DNA of 62,907 nt from Candidatus Megaera endosymbiont of Nemacystus decipiens. Lineage in GTDB: Bacteria > Pseudomonadota > Alphaproteobacteria > Rickettsiales > Rickettsiaceae. This document shows, in pieces, positions 1-11,457 of this stretch. The stretch is taken from positions 53,354 to 116,260 of the forward strand of contig DAOTRE010000004.1 in assembly GCA_030036605.1 (NCBI GenBank). The letters run 5' to 3'. A program made the translations under genes and the position numbers. The notes under the pieces were generated by a model that saw nothing but the letters and a program-made list of their open reading frames with translations, had not been told where the DNA came from and did no database searches. Numbering within the stretch: the first letter of the stretch is position 1; each line of letters opens with the position of its first letter.

Positions 1-132
1 CTAATCTACAATAACTCAGTACGCGTAGGCGGGAATACAGATTATATAATACTTTCTGATATGGATGCTTGTAGAGTAGAGCCAACTGATAATCCTTTTG
101 GCGTAAAACTGTTACCTATGTGTCAAGAATAA
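1..132 (+). pseudogene. C-terminal fragment of an unrecognised gene, cut by the window edge
   Basis: Frame 1 is open from the first base to a TAA at 130-132 (43 codons). I do not recognise the peptide. Its last residues (LLPMCQE) come from a motif, CTGTTACCTATGTGTC, repeated almost exactly 25 bp downstream outside the frame. The C-terminus may therefore derive from a mobile-element end rather than the original gene. Bases 2-15 (TAATCTACAATAAC) also occur at 24489-24502 beside another repeat. It could be a real gene end or a chance open frame; the upstream sequence is missing. Confidence 0.3.
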
Positions 133-159
133 TCTGTTACCTATGTCTCTGGTATGTAC
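109..159. repeat. Direct repeat resembling an insertion-sequence terminus
   Basis: CTGTTACCTATGTGTC (109-124) recurs as CTGTTACCTATGTCTC (134-149), a 25 bp period, and is followed by TGGTATGTACC. From memory this resembles the ends of IS481/IS3-type elements, but no transposase lies beside it. Likely a decayed end of an element; family assignment is tentative. Confidence 0.35.
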
Positions 160-169
160 CCTTAAAAAA

Positions 170-244
170 TGGAGCGGGTGAAGAGATTCGAACTCTCGAC
201 TTCGACCTTGGCAAGGTAGCGCTCTACCCCTGAGCTACACCCGC
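170..244 (-). tRNA. tRNA-Gly (anticodon GCC)
   Basis: Read on the minus strand, the gene starts GCGGGTG at 244 and folds as a cloverleaf. The acceptor stem is GCGGGTG/CACCCGC. The D arm contains GTAGCTCAGGGGTAGAGC, the anticodon loop contains TTGCCAA (GCC) between ACC and GGT, and the T arm contains GTTCGAATC. The discriminator is T and a genomic CCA is encoded at 172-170. It decodes GGC/GGU glycine codons. It stands alone, with repeat debris on its 3' side. Confidence 0.95.
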
Positions 245-466
245 TCAAAATACCCTTTATATTTTTACATACAAAGTAAAAATCTACGTGTAAAGGCATC
301 TAACCGATAGGATACAAAATAAAATAAAAAATTCAAGTGAAAATTTTACTTTGCATAAATTATAGAGTTTCTAGACATACTCAGCATCTCTCAGTCTTGC
401 TGTTCTTATACCGAGCGGGTGTTAAAAAGTAATAATTCTTGATTTTTTGTGATTAAACTGCTATAT

Positions 467-480
467 AAACAGAACCTAGG
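467..480 (+). repeat. Dispersed repeat A, partial copy 1
   Basis: AAACAGAACCTAGG matches the inner end of repeat family A (best copy 50188-50212). It lies just upstream of the ankyrin gene. The rest of the 246-521 spacer is AT-rich; I see no gene in it. Confidence 0.4.
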
Positions 481-521
481 TACTATAGCAGTTTTGATAA
501 TTTATTTCATATGGGTTGATT

Positions 522-2126
522 ATGAACAAAGATTCACTTACATCTGTTTTTCATAATAATTGGAAAGTAATATTCGAAAATATTGTGAAAAGTGACTATG
601 TTAATATTTTCGCCTTGAATCAGGCACTAGAAAATATACAAAACATCGAACAAAAGGAAAAATATATAAAAAGTATGCTAGTTGACCTGGTTCAAAACGA
701 AAGAGTTACTGTTGAGATAATAGACTGGGCGATAGCAAAAGGGGCAGATGTTAATTATATAACTCGTATTAGCAAAAACACACCGTTAATGTGTCTTGCA
801 GGTAACCCAGCAGTTACTATTAACATGATGGATTGCTTAATAAAAAATGGTGCAAGGGTTGATGCGGAAAATAAGGATGGTGATACTGTACTACATTTTT
901 TGGTTGAGAAAGACTATTTTGATGAGAATGCGCTAGAATGGATAATAGAAAAAGGAGCTAAGGTTAATGCTCTAGATGATAATGGAGACACGCCATTAAT
1001 GCGACTTGCAGGTAACCCAGCAGTTACTACCAACATAATGGATTGCTTAGTAAGCAAAGGAGCTAAGGTTAATGCGCGAAATAAGAATGGTGAAACTGCA
1101 CTACACGTCCTTGCTTTCAACAAAAATGTTAATCTCAAAACCCTGAAATGTCTGGTGGGAAATGATGCAGATATTCACGCAATCGACGAAGAGGGTAACT
1201 CCATACTACATTGGCTGGCTTACAACAATAATCTTGATACAAAGAACCGAGATCATACCAAGCTTCTAGATTACGTAATCCAAAAAGGAATAGATATTAA
1301 TCTGAAGAATGACTATGAAGAGGTCGTGCTACATCTTTTAGCCAACAACGAAAATGTTACTACTGAGATATTAAATTGGGCGATAAAAAATGGAGCATAT
1401 ATTCATGCTAGGGATAACGAAGGATCAACTCCATTAAGTATACTTGTATGTAATCCAAATAATAGCGTTGAAAAAGTAAAATGCATAACACAAAGTAAGC
1501 AATACGATATCATACATGGTATGTCAAATAGTAATGTTTTGACCGGTATCATGAGTGATTATAATCCAGATATTGGAGTATTTAAATACTTAGTCAGTCA
1601 GGGATTTGTGGATAATTTTAAAATTGAAGCAGACGAATTTAGTGAGTTATTTCAGTATTTTACAAACACTATTTTAGAGCAGTTTGAAATCACAAATAAT
1701 GTTCCTGTATCTGAAGAAGTAAAAGATATTTCCAACATGCTAAAAGGGCTTTTTTCTTCTTATGTGCATAATAATAGCGATAAAAAAGATGCATTAATTG
1801 CTAGTAATTTTAAATTTTGTAATCATAACTTTACAGTTATTACCGTTGATAATTTAAAAAAGTTTTCTAATAAAGGTATAGGAGAAATAGATTACTCTGT
1901 ATTAGAAAACAAAAAATATATTTTGGATTTAATGAAAGTAGAAGTCTACACACAAATTGGGTGTTGTTTACTGGAAATGTGTGAAGGTGGTACTAAAACT
2001 TTATTAATGTCTGATTTTACACCGAGTGAAGAATTTATGGGTCAAATAAATTTTATTTCTGAAAATTTAAAAAACTTAGAGAATGAAATTTGTACTCCAC
2101 TTATTGGGAATAATACAGACATGTAA
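522..2126 (+). CDS. Ankyrin-repeat protein
   Basis: The protein is about 534 residues with at least seven ankyrin-like repeats between roughly residues 60 and 330. Recurring cues are GA.VNA.D..G.TPL, LH.LA and GA.I.ARD. The C-terminal 200 residues show no repeats and no motif I recognise. No signal peptide or membrane segment is evident. A TTG six bases upstream is in frame, but the ATG at 522 is the more natural start. Two repeat units are duplicated with a 210 bp offset, so near-identical sequence occurs at about 797-830 and 1007-1040. Ankyrin proteins in Rickettsiales are often host-interaction proteins, some secreted, but nothing here proves secretion. Isolated gene; a partial repeat-A copy lies upstream. 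Confidence 0.85.
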   Translation: MNKDSLTSVFHNNWKVIFENIVKSDYVNIFALNQALENIQNIEQKEKYIKSMLVDLVQNERVTVEIIDWAIAKGADVNYITRISKNTPLMCLAGNPAVTINMMDCLIKNGARVDAENKDGDTVLHFLVEKDYFDENALEWIIEKGAKVNALDDNGDTPLMRLAGNPAVTTNIMDCLVSKGAKVNARNKNGETALHVLAFNKNVNLKTLKCLVGNDADIHAIDEEGNSILHWLAYNNNLDTKNRDHTKLLDYVIQKGIDINLKNDYEEVVLHLLANNENVTTEILNWAIKNGAYIHARDNEGSTPLSILVCNPNNSVEKVKCITQSKQYDIIHGMSNSNVLTGIMSDYNPDIGVFKYLVSQGFVDNFKIEADEFSELFQYFTNTILEQFEITNNVPVSEEVKDISNMLKGLFSSYVHNNSDKKDALIASNFKFCNHNFTVITVDNLKKFSNKGIGEIDYSVLENKKYILDLMKVEVYTQIGCCLLEMCEGGTKTLLMSDFTPSEEFMGQINFISENLKNLENEICTPLIGNNTDM

Positions 2127-2418
2127 GAATGAAATTGTCCATAGAATGTTTTCAACAACGGCGTACTGGTGGGTCGTGAGAGAGAAAAATTCTGGAATTT
2201 TATTGACATGCTATCGAAAATTTGTTATTTGATTAATTGTCGCGGTGCAGATGTGTTTTGCTGAAGTTGTGCGCCTACAAATTTACACATATCTTGACGC
2301 TTCCGAATCCATATAAACATTTTCGTTTAAAACAATAATAAAAGCGGAAGTTAGGAATATCCTCTTAAAGGTATATGAATTTATCAATTAAAATCAAATC
2401 AATCTACTTAAAATATTA

Positions 2419-4835
<2,417 letters not shown>

Positions 4836-4880
4836 AAAACTTTATTTATACTTCTAAGTCAAAGTTATTTTGCGGGCAAG

Positions 4881-5543
4881 ATGCGAGAAATAATATTAGA
4901 TACGGAAACAACGGGCTTGAACCCTTTTGATGGGCACAGAATAATAGAGATTGGTGCCATCGAGATGGAAAATCGTATTATTACTGGCAGAGAATTTCAT
5001 GTTTATATAAACCCCAAGAGGGATATTCCTGAAGAAGCCTACAGAATTCATGGTATTTCTACAGAATTTTTACAAGACAAGCCTTTATTCAATGAGATTG
5101 TTGATGAATTTTTAGATTTTATTCATTCTGGAAAGCTTGTTATACATAATGCTCGATTTGATATCAAATTTTTGAATTACGAGCTGTCTTTGATTAATAA
5201 ATCTATTATTAATTTAGAAGACACGATAGATACACTTTCCATGGCAAGGAAATTATTTCCTGGTGCTAAAGCAAATTTAGATGCGCTTTGCAAAAGATTT
5301 AAAGTTGACAATACCATTCGTGATAAGCATGGTGCATTGCTTGATTCAAGATTATTAGCAGAGGTTTATATTGAGCTCACTGGTGGTAGACAATCAAGTT
5401 TTCATTTAATTGATAGTGATGTGAGCGATAATTCTTCTGTTAATGAAAAATTGGCTTTGGGAAATGGCTTAGTAATTAAACCAACATCAGATGAATTAGA
5501 AAACCATAGATTATTTATGAATAAATTAAAAAATAATCTATGA
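4881..5543 (+). CDS. dnaQ: DNA polymerase III epsilon subunit (proofreading exonuclease)
   Basis: 3'-5' exonuclease that proofreads within the replicative polymerase core. DEDDh signature: Exo I DTETTGL at residues 7-13, Exo [14 protein letters not shown], Exo [17 protein letters not shown] with the catalytic His and Asp. Length 220 is normal for alphaproteobacteria. The C-terminal 40 residues are variable, as expected for the alpha-binding tail. Its stop overlaps the next gene's start (ATGA at 5540-5543), so the two are translationally coupled. Confidence 0.93.
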   Translation: MREIILDTETTGLNPFDGHRIIEIGAIEMENRIITGREFHVYINPKRDIPEEAYRIHGISTEFLQDKPLFNEIVDEFLDFIHSGKLVIHNARFDIKFLNYELSLINKSIINLEDTIDTLSMARKLFPGAKANLDALCKRFKVDNTIRDKHGALLDSRLLAEVYIELTGGRQSSFHLIDSDVSDNSSVNEKLALGNGLVIKPTSDELENHRLFMNKLKNNL

Positions 5544-6100
5544 AAGATAAGAGCTCTTTAAGAAAAGTCATGTTGAAATCAAGGATGAATTTTTCAAAGG
5601 CAGAAAATACAGAAAGTGATTTTGCTATATCCGAGTCTTTAAAACGTGTTATTGTTTCACACATGACCCAAAAAGCTACATTTAATCTTGGTATATATTA
5701 CCCTCTTGATGGTGAGCCTAATCTAATAAATAGTCTATGCAATCTCAGTTGCTCTATTTCTTTACCAAAAGTTCAGGATGATAAGATGCTTTTTGTTAAA
5801 TACAAAAAAGATGATGAACTAGAAAAATCTGGTAAGTTAGGTATAATGCAGCCTAAAAGCAACAACATTACTATTCCAAACTTAATTATAATTCCAGGTC
5901 TGGCTTTTAGTTTAGAAGGTTATAGACTAGGATTTGGGAAAGGGTATTATGATCGTTATCTTTCTTTAATAGAAAAGAAGTTTTCGGTTTATAAGATAGG
6001 AGTTTGTTACAATGATTATCTTCAAGAAAAGATACCATGTGAACCACATGATATAAAGATGAATTATATAATAACTAATGAAATAATTATAGAGCTATGA
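5540..6100 (+). CDS. 5-formyltetrahydrofolate cyclo-ligase family protein
   Basis: Converts 5-formyl-THF to 5,10-methenyl-THF with ATP. At 186 residues it is of family length. The diagnostic C-terminal motif [11 protein letters not shown] is at about residues 132-142, and [12 protein letters not shown] and [15 protein letters not shown] match the family core. It overlaps dnaQ by 4 bp at the start and cvpA by 4 bp at the end, so it sits inside a tightly coupled operon. The substrate role is inferred from family membership. Confidence 0.88.
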   Translation: MKDKSSLRKVMLKSRMNFSKAENTESDFAISESLKRVIVSHMTQKATFNLGIYYPLDGEPNLINSLCNLSCSISLPKVQDDKMLFVKYKKDDELEKSGKLGIMQPKSNNITIPNLIIIPGLAFSLEGYRLGFGKGYYDRYLSLIEKKFSVYKIGVCYNDYLQEKIPCEPHDIKMNYIITNEIIIEL

Positions 6101-6768
6101 GTGTTACTTTTTTTGATATTATAATTTTAAGTTTGATAACAATCTCGACCTTACTCGGATTTTACAGAGGCTTTTTTTATATATTAATAGATAATTTAGG
6201 TTTTATTTTAACGATAATCCTTACAATAATTTTGGCGCCTTATTTGGAACCAAAGATACTTCCATACTTTAAGAATGAGTTGTTAAATTCAATAATAAGT
6301 TATGTGATTACGTATATTGTGTTATCACTAGTGATTAGCTTTATTTTGTCCAGGGCACAATTTGCTTTTATGTTATTTAAAGTTTCAATACTTAATACTT
6401 TTTTTGGTGGAGTGTTAGGGGTAGTAAGAGGTGGTATATTATCTTTGATAATATTTGCTTTTACTGTAGTTTTTTCAACCGGATCCTATTTAAATGCAAA
6501 AAATTTGGGAGAAGTATTTAGCAAAATAGATAAAGAAAAATATCCTGGTTGGCTAGAAAATTCGCTTGTTAAAAATCCTTTAAATCAAGGCTTGTTTACA
6601 ATGATAAATCTATTTTCTAAGGATTATTTGGAGTCTATTAAGATGCCTTTGGTAGCAGATGAAGATGACACATCTGATGATGCAGAAGAAAATAACACAA
6701 GTTCCTTTATGAATGAGGTAAAAGAAGGTATAACTGGCTTAGAACAAGAAGAAACTTCTACAAAGTAA
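6097..6768 (+). CDS. CvpA family inner-membrane protein
   Basis: The protein has 223 residues with four hydrophobic segments in the first 150 (about 7-25, 30-48, 62-82, 100-125), then an acidic soluble tail (DEDDTSDDAEEN). The N-terminal FFDIIILSLITISTLLGFYRGFF fits the CvpA domain, where the pattern is D...L.....G..RGF. CvpA proteins are linked to colicin V production and envelope homeostasis; the biochemical role is not established. The 5' end overlaps the upstream gene by 4 bp and tatC follows after 2 bp. Confidence 0.85.
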   Translation: MSVTFFDIIILSLITISTLLGFYRGFFYILIDNLGFILTIILTIILAPYLEPKILPYFKNELLNSIISYVITYIVLSLVISFILSRAQFAFMLFKVSILNTFFGGVLGVVRGGILSLIIFAFTVVFSTGSYLNAKNLGEVFSKIDKEKYPGWLENSLVKNPLNQGLFTMINLFSKDYLESIKMPLVADEDDTSDDAEENNTSSFMNEVKEGITGLEQEETSTK

Positions 6769-6770
6769 AG

Positions 6771-7505
6771 ATGGATCAATTTACTCTAAAAGAGCATATA
6801 CTGGCGCTTAAGAGTTGCATACTCATTGTAATTCTTTCCTATTTTCTTGCATTTGTTTTGTGTTACTTCTTTAGTGAGTCTTTATTATATTTTCTTCTTA
6901 AGCCATTGATATCAATTTCGAGTAGCCAGAAGATAATTTATACTGATTTATCGGAGGCTTTTTGGGGGCATTTGAGAACTGCTTCATTCTTTGCTTTTTT
7001 GATAATTTATCCAATTTGTTGCTACCAAATATATAGTTTTATATCGCCAGGTTTATACATCAGAGAGAAAAAAATTGCTTACTTTATCTTTTTTTGTTCT
7101 CCAATTCTATTTTACCTTGGTGGGATTTTTTTGTATTACCTTATAATTCCTAATGCCTGGGGTTTTTTTATGGGCTATGAAACAAAATTTGGTGACATTT
7201 CTGTAAGTTTTGAAGCTAAGATTAGTGAGTATCTGGACTTATTTTTTGGCTTGATTTGGGCATTTGGCGCAGCTTTTCAGTTACCAGTTTTAGTATCAAT
7301 ATTATCTTTGCTTGGGGTTGTAAAAACAAGTTATTTGAAAGCAAAAAGAAGGATTGTTATTGTGGTATTATTCATAATATCTGCAATATTTACGCCGCCT
7401 GATGTTTTAAGTCAAATTGCACTTGCAATCCCGTTAGTTTTATTATATGAATTCTCAATATTAATCAGCATAGCCATAGAAAAAAGGTTGAAAGACAAAT
7501 GTTAG
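6771..7505 (+). CDS. tatC: Sec-independent protein translocase TatC
   Basis: Receptor core of the twin-arginine translocase, which exports folded proteins. The 244 residues hold six hydrophobic segments. The N-terminus has the family start ([12 protein letters not shown], equivalent to L..HL.ELR). [14 protein letters not shown] near the end matches the last-helix region. [20 protein letters not shown] matches the conserved third/fourth helix loop. TatA/B are not in this window. The 3' end overlaps serS by 7 bp. Confidence 0.93.
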   Translation: MDQFTLKEHILALKSCILIVILSYFLAFVLCYFFSESLLYFLLKPLISISSSQKIIYTDLSEAFWGHLRTASFFAFLIIYPICCYQIYSFISPGLYIREKKIAYFIFFCSPILFYLGGIFLYYLIIPNAWGFFMGYETKFGDISVSFEAKISEYLDLFFGLIWAFGAAFQLPVLVSILSLLGVVKTSYLKAKRRIVIVVLFIISAIFTPPDVLSQIALAIPLVLLYEFSILISIAIEKRLKDKC

Positions 7506-8773
7506 ATATTAAGTGGATAAGGGAAAATGAAGAAGATTTTAATAACCATATGCAGAAAAGGGGTATTAAAATTGATTCAATAGAATTGTTAGAACTAGAT
7601 GAAGAAAGGCGTCAGCACGTCACTCTAATACAACAATTTCAGCAGGCTAAAAACCTTAAAAACAAACGCCTTGCAAGCTTGAGAGGAAGTAACCCAAAAG
7701 AGTTTAATGAGCTAAAGAGAGATGTTGAGCATATTAACGAAAAGCTCACGGACTTAAGTGATAAAGTAAAAAATGACCACAGGCTAGAAGATATCGTACT
7801 TAATATTCCTAATATACCCGATGTTGAGGTGCCTTACGGTATAAATGAAGAAATGAATAAATTTGTAAGGTCTCATAAAAAACCTGTTTCTATCAAAGGT
7901 GCAAAAGAGCATTTTGAGTTAGGAGTTGATCTAGGAATGATGGATTTCCAGCAGACAGCAAAAATTTCTGGTAGCAGGTTTGTTAGTCTGAAAGGACAAT
8001 TAGCGGCCTTGGAGAGGGCTTTGATTAATTTTATGATTGATTGTCATGCTACAGAACACTCTTTTGAAGAAGTATCTATGCCAGTACTAGTTAAGGCTGA
8101 AGCGATGTATAACGTTGGACAATTACCTAAGTTTTCAGAGGATTCTTATCTGACTTACGATGAAAAATATCGACTTATCCCAACTGGAGAGGTGCCAATG
8201 ACAAATTTAGTAGCTGATTCTATCTTGAAGAAAGAAGATTTACCTATGAAGTATGTGGGTTACACAGAATGTTTTAGGTCAGAAGCTGGCAGTGCAGGTA
8301 AGGATACAAGAGGTATGATTAGAAATCACCAATTTGGTAAAGTTGAGTTGGTCACTATATGCTGTTCAGAAGACTCGCAAAAACAACATGAGCACATGTT
8401 GAGCGCTTCAGAGAATATACTAAAAAAACTAGATTTGCCTTACAGGGTAATGTTGTTATGTACGGGTGACATGGGATTTGCTTCAAAAAAGACTTATGAT
8501 ATTGAGGTTTGGCTTCCAGGTCAGGACTGTTACAGAGAAATAGCAAGCATTTCTAATTGTGGTGATTTTCAAGCACGTAGAATGAAAGCTAGGTATAAAG
8601 AACAAGGTTCGAAAGATACTGTTTTAGTCCATACGTTAAATGGTAGTGGGCTTGCTATAGGAAGAACCATAGTTGCTATATTAGAAAACTATCAAAATAA
8701 AGATGGGTCTATTAGAGTACCAGAAGTATTACAAAAATATATGGGTGGCCTTCAGGTAATAAAGAAGAGTTAG
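7499..8773 (+). CDS. serS: Serine--tRNA ligase
   Basis: Class II aminoacyl-tRNA synthetase charging tRNA-Ser. The N-terminal long antiparallel coiled coil covers about residues 30-110 ([10 protein letters not shown]...[12 protein letters not shown]). The catalytic core has motif 2 [23 protein letters not shown] and motif 3 [19 protein letters not shown]. The serine-binding segment is [15 protein letters not shown]. Length 424 is typical. It overlaps the end of tatC by 7 bp. No clear intrinsic terminator follows directly; the next 430 bp are the candidate origin region. Confidence 0.97.
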   Translation: MLDIKWIRENEEDFNNHMQKRGIKIDSIELLELDEERRQHVTLIQQFQQAKNLKNKRLASLRGSNPKEFNELKRDVEHINEKLTDLSDKVKNDHRLEDIVLNIPNIPDVEVPYGINEEMNKFVRSHKKPVSIKGAKEHFELGVDLGMMDFQQTAKISGSRFVSLKGQLAALERALINFMIDCHATEHSFEEVSMPVLVKAEAMYNVGQLPKFSEDSYLTYDEKYRLIPTGEVPMTNLVADSILKKEDLPMKYVGYTECFRSEAGSAGKDTRGMIRNHQFGKVELVTICCSEDSQKQHEHMLSASENILKKLDLPYRVMLLCTGDMGFASKKTYDIEVWLPGQDCYREIASISNCGDFQARRMKARYKEQGSKDTVLVHTLNGSGLAIGRTIVAILENYQNKDGSIRVPEVLQKYMGGLQVIKKS

Positions 8774-8895
8774 ATTTATTATATAACTACACACAATTTT
8801 ATACGATAAGCTTGCTATTTCATACTAAACTTCTCAAGTTGTTGAAAGTGAGGTCAACGGGGATTATTTACCCCATTCTGATTAATTTAGATAAT

Positions 8896-9100
8896 TTATG
8901 CACAAAATTGTAGATTTTTGTTAATAAGCTTTAACAAAGGTGCAATTATTAACTATAATTACATTGTTTTTAGCAAAGTTCTGCGGTTCTAAAGGAGGTG
9001 CACATTTTTTAAGCATTATATAGAAAACCTTTAATATATAATGCTTTTGAGTATATATTCATACGTTATTCACAGTCTTATCCACAGTTTTTGTGGATAT
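8896..9100. other. DnaA-box cluster: candidate chromosomal replication origin
   Basis: In the gene-free stretch 8774-9206 I find TTATGCACA (8896-8904), TTATTCACA (9066-9074), the perfect box TTATCCACA (9078-9086), and an inverted near-perfect box TGTGGATAT (9092-9100, reverse complement ATATCCACA). The last two form an inverted pair. Between the first and second boxes lies an AT-rich tract (9011-9060) with a 12 bp inverted repeat, a plausible unwinding element. TTAATAAGCTTTAA (8921-8934) is close to the alphaproteobacterial CtrA box but has a 6 bp instead of 7 bp spacer. The spacer sits between two operons on the same strand. Alternatives are a DnaA-titration site or DnaA-regulated sucCD promoter. 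No dnaA or hemE neighbour is present. Confidence 0.55.
9011..9050 (+). terminator. 12 bp perfect inverted repeat, possible weak terminator or unwinding-region hairpin
   Basis: The arms 9011-9022 (AAGCATTATATA) and 9035-9046 are exact reverse complements around a 12-base loop, followed by a short T run (9045-9048). It is almost pure AT, so it would be a weak terminator for serS. It may instead belong to the candidate origin. Confidence 0.35.
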
Positions 9101-9134
9101 TAATTTTTAAGTAAAATAGTGGTAACATTAATCT

Positions 9135-9163
9135 TTGACATTCATGCTCAAGCGTTATAGATT
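9135..9163 (+). promoter_or_regulatory. Candidate sigma-70 promoter for sucCD
   Basis: TTGACA at 9135-9140, a 17 bp spacer and TAGATT at 9158-9163, 44 bp before the sucC start. An overlapping TATAGA (15 bp spacer) is an alternative -10. It lies 35 bp after the last DnaA-like box. Confidence 0.45.
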
Positions 9164-9206
9164 ATAACTACAAATATAAAAACTTATATCTAAAAGTAAA
9201 CTGAAG

Positions 9207-10364
9207 ATGAATATTCATGAATACCAAGCTAAAGATATTTTGAAGAAGTATGGAGTTCCATGTTCTAACGGAATTGTAGTTTTGAGCAAAGATGAAATTG
9301 AAACGTTATTTCAAGATTTTAATGCACCATTATACGTCGTTAAGTCCCAGATACACGCTGGGGGACGAGGTAAAGCTGGAGGAGTAAAGGTTACAAAGTT
9401 AAAGGAAGAAGCAATGAGGCATGCCAAGGAGATGTTTGGAATGAATCTTGTTACACACCAGACTGGCCCTTCAGGGCAAATAGTCAGACGTGTATATGTT
9501 GAATCTGGTTGTGATATAGACCATGAATATTACTTTAGTGCTGTGATTGACAGAGTTTCTGGCAATATCACTTTTATGGCTTCAACAGAGGGTGGTGTTG
9601 ATATTGAAGAAGTAGCTGATAAAGCACCAGAAAAAATTATAAAAATATCTATAGATCCTGCTACTGGAATTATGCCTTTTCATTGTCGCTCTATTGCGTT
9701 TTTCTTAGGGTTTAAAGGAGAAAATGCCAAGAAAATGTTTAACATTGTTAGCTCAGTATATAATGCATTCATTGATACTGATGCCACGCAAATAGAAATC
9801 AACCCTCTTGTCAAGACACCCGAAGGTGAGATACTTGCCCTTGATGCCAAGATAAATTTTGATGACAACGCTTTGTTTCGTCATCCTGACATTGCTAAGT
9901 TACAAGATGAAGATGAAGAAGATGAGCTTGAACTAAGGGCTAGTAAGTTTGATTTAAATTACATTCGTATGTCAGGTAATGTTGGTTGTATGGTAAACGG
10001 TGCTGGCCTTGCTATGGCTACTATGGATATAATAAAACATTATGGTGGAGAACCTGCAAATTTTTTAGATGTAGGAGGTGGAGCCACCACAGAAAGAGTA
10101 GCCGAAGCATTCAGAATTATATTATCAGATAACTCTGTTAAAGGAGTGTTAGTCAATATTTTTGGTGGTATTATGAGATGTGATGTTATTGCAGAAGGTA
10201 TCGTTTCTGCAGCTAAAGATGTTGGGGTAAAAATACCAGTCGTTGTGAGACTAGCTGGTACTAACTTTGAGAAAGGAAATGAAATCCTAGCTAATTCTGG
10301 TCTAAAAATTATTGGAGCAGAAGATTTGGGTGAGGCAGCCCAAAAAATTCTACAAGCTATATAA
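9207..10364 (+). CDS. sucC: Succinyl-CoA synthetase beta subunit
   Basis: With SucD forms succinyl-CoA ligase (ADP/GDP-forming), the substrate-level phosphorylation step of the TCA cycle. It starts with the family signature [20 protein letters not shown]-grasp features follow ([15 protein letters not shown]). The C-terminal domain has [13 protein letters not shown] and [17 protein letters not shown]. Length 385 is normal. sucD begins 11 bp downstream after a strong GGGAGG ribosome site, so the two are an operon. Confidence 0.97.
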   Translation: MNIHEYQAKDILKKYGVPCSNGIVVLSKDEIETLFQDFNAPLYVVKSQIHAGGRGKAGGVKVTKLKEEAMRHAKEMFGMNLVTHQTGPSGQIVRRVYVESGCDIDHEYYFSAVIDRVSGNITFMASTEGGVDIEEVADKAPEKIIKISIDPATGIMPFHCRSIAFFLGFKGENAKKMFNIVSSVYNAFIDTDATQIEINPLVKTPEGEILALDAKINFDDNALFRHPDIAKLQDEDEEDELELRASKFDLNYIRMSGNVGCMVNGAGLAMATMDIIKHYGGEPANFLDVGGGATTERVAEAFRIILSDNSVKGVLVNIFGGIMRCDVIAEGIVSAAKDVGVKIPVVVRLAGTNFEKGNEILANSGLKIIGAEDLGEAAQKILQAI

Positions 10365-10375
10365 GGGAGGTATGA

Positions 10376-11248
10376 ATGTCGGTATTAATTAACAAGGATA
10401 CGAGAGTTATTTGCCAAGGTTTTACTGGTTCACAAGGTACATTTCATTCAGCTCAAGCAATAGAGTATGGAACAAAAATGGTTGGTGGAGTGACACCAGG
10501 CAAAGGTGGTAATACGCATTTGGAATTACCAGTATATAATACGGTTAAAGAAGCTGTATACCAGACTGGAGCAAATGCAAGTGTTATATATGTTCCCCCT
10601 GCTTTTGCTGCCGACTCTATTTTAGAAGCAATTAATGCAGAGATAGAATTAGTAATTTGCATCACAGAAGGCATACCAGTACTTGATATGATGAAAGTTA
10701 AGCGAGCTATTATTGGTTCAAAGACTAGGCTTATCGGTCCCAATTGTCCAGGAGTTATAACTCCAGATGAGTGTAAAATTGGTATAATGCCTGGTCATAT
10801 ACATAAAAAAGGTACAGTAGGCATAGTATCACGTTCTGGTACTCTAACTTATGAAGCAGTAGCTCAGACCAGCGCTGTTGGGCTTGGGCAATCTACATGT
10901 ATTGGAATTGGAGGAGATCCAATTAATGGAACTAGCTTTACTGACTGCTTGGATTTATTTTTTAATGATAACGAAACTGAAGCAATAGTAATGATAGGTG
11001 AAATCGGTGGAAGTGCTGAAGAAGAGGCTGCTGAATTTATCAAAAATAGTAAAATAAAAAAGCCCATTATAGGTTTTATTGCTGGGGTTACTGCTCCTCC
11101 AGGCAAGAGAATGGGACACGCTGGAGCTATCATCGCAGGAGGCAAAGGTGGGGCTGAAGATAAGTTAAAAGCTCTTAGAGAAGCGGGTGTTATAATTTCT
11201 GATTCACCTGCAGATATTGGAATAACAGTACGAGATACTTTGAAATAG
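10376..11248 (+). CDS. sucD: Succinyl-CoA synthetase alpha subunit
   Basis: CoA-binding and phospho-histidine subunit partner of SucC. The Rossmann N-terminus has [19 protein letters not shown]. The CoA site is GVTPGKGG. The active-site histidine lies in [24 protein letters not shown] sequence ([16 protein letters not shown]). Length 290 is typical. Ribosome site AGGGAGGTATGAATG precedes it, 11 bp after sucC. Confidence 0.97.
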   Translation: MSVLINKDTRVICQGFTGSQGTFHSAQAIEYGTKMVGGVTPGKGGNTHLELPVYNTVKEAVYQTGANASVIYVPPAFAADSILEAINAEIELVICITEGIPVLDMMKVKRAIIGSKTRLIGPNCPGVITPDECKIGIMPGHIHKKGTVGIVSRSGTLTYEAVAQTSAVGLGQSTCIGIGGDPINGTSFTDCLDLFFNDNETEAIVMIGEIGGSAEEEAAEFIKNSKIKKPIIGFIAGVTAPPGKRMGHAGAIIAGGKGGAEDKLKALREAGVIISDSPADIGITVRDTLK

Positions 11249-11375
11249 TAGGGGAAAACGATAGGCATTGTTAATAAAGTCAGGAAAAAGTATAAATTAT
11301 TTAAAGTATGGAAACTACTTCTACAGAATTTACACTGTTTTCGTCTCAAAATCATTTAAAATGGACCAAATGATT

Positions 11376-11394
11376 CTTATGTCAACTAAACCTA
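11376..11394 (+). repeat. Dispersed repeat A, partial copy 2
   Basis: CTTATGTCAACTAAACCTA differs from the best copy (50188-50212) by one base (T for G in AACAGAA) across the shared 19 bases. It lies between the convergent ends of sucD and the orphan gene. Confidence 0.5.
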
Positions 11395-11405
11395 GTATAA
11401 CCTTA

Positions 11406-11422
11406 TCCTATGCGGCATAGGA
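11406..11422. terminator. Short palindrome between convergent genes
   Basis: TCCTATGCGGCATAGGA can form a 6 bp stem with a GCGGC loop. It sits between the 3' ends of sucD (plus) and the orphan gene (minus), where a two-way terminator would be expected. There is no T run, so support is weak. Confidence 0.3.
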
Positions 11423-11457
11423 AGAACCTTGCTTTAGTCATTTTCAATACAATTTGA

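Noticed and set aside
414..422. GAGCGGGTG repeating part of the tRNA-Gly 3' end, possible attachment site
   Set aside because: Only nine bases match and no integrase is near; chance is likely.
8858..8873. GGGG...CCCC hairpin after serS as a terminator
   Set aside because: Only a four-base stem and no T run.
8987..9001. CTAAAGGAGGTGCAC, a strong Shine-Dalgarno-like site or 16S rRNA tail
   Set aside because: No start codon or open frame follows and the match to the rRNA end is too short.
10864..11355. 163-codon open frame antisense to sucD
   Set aside because: It mirrors a strongly conserved gene and has no recognisable domain or ribosome site.
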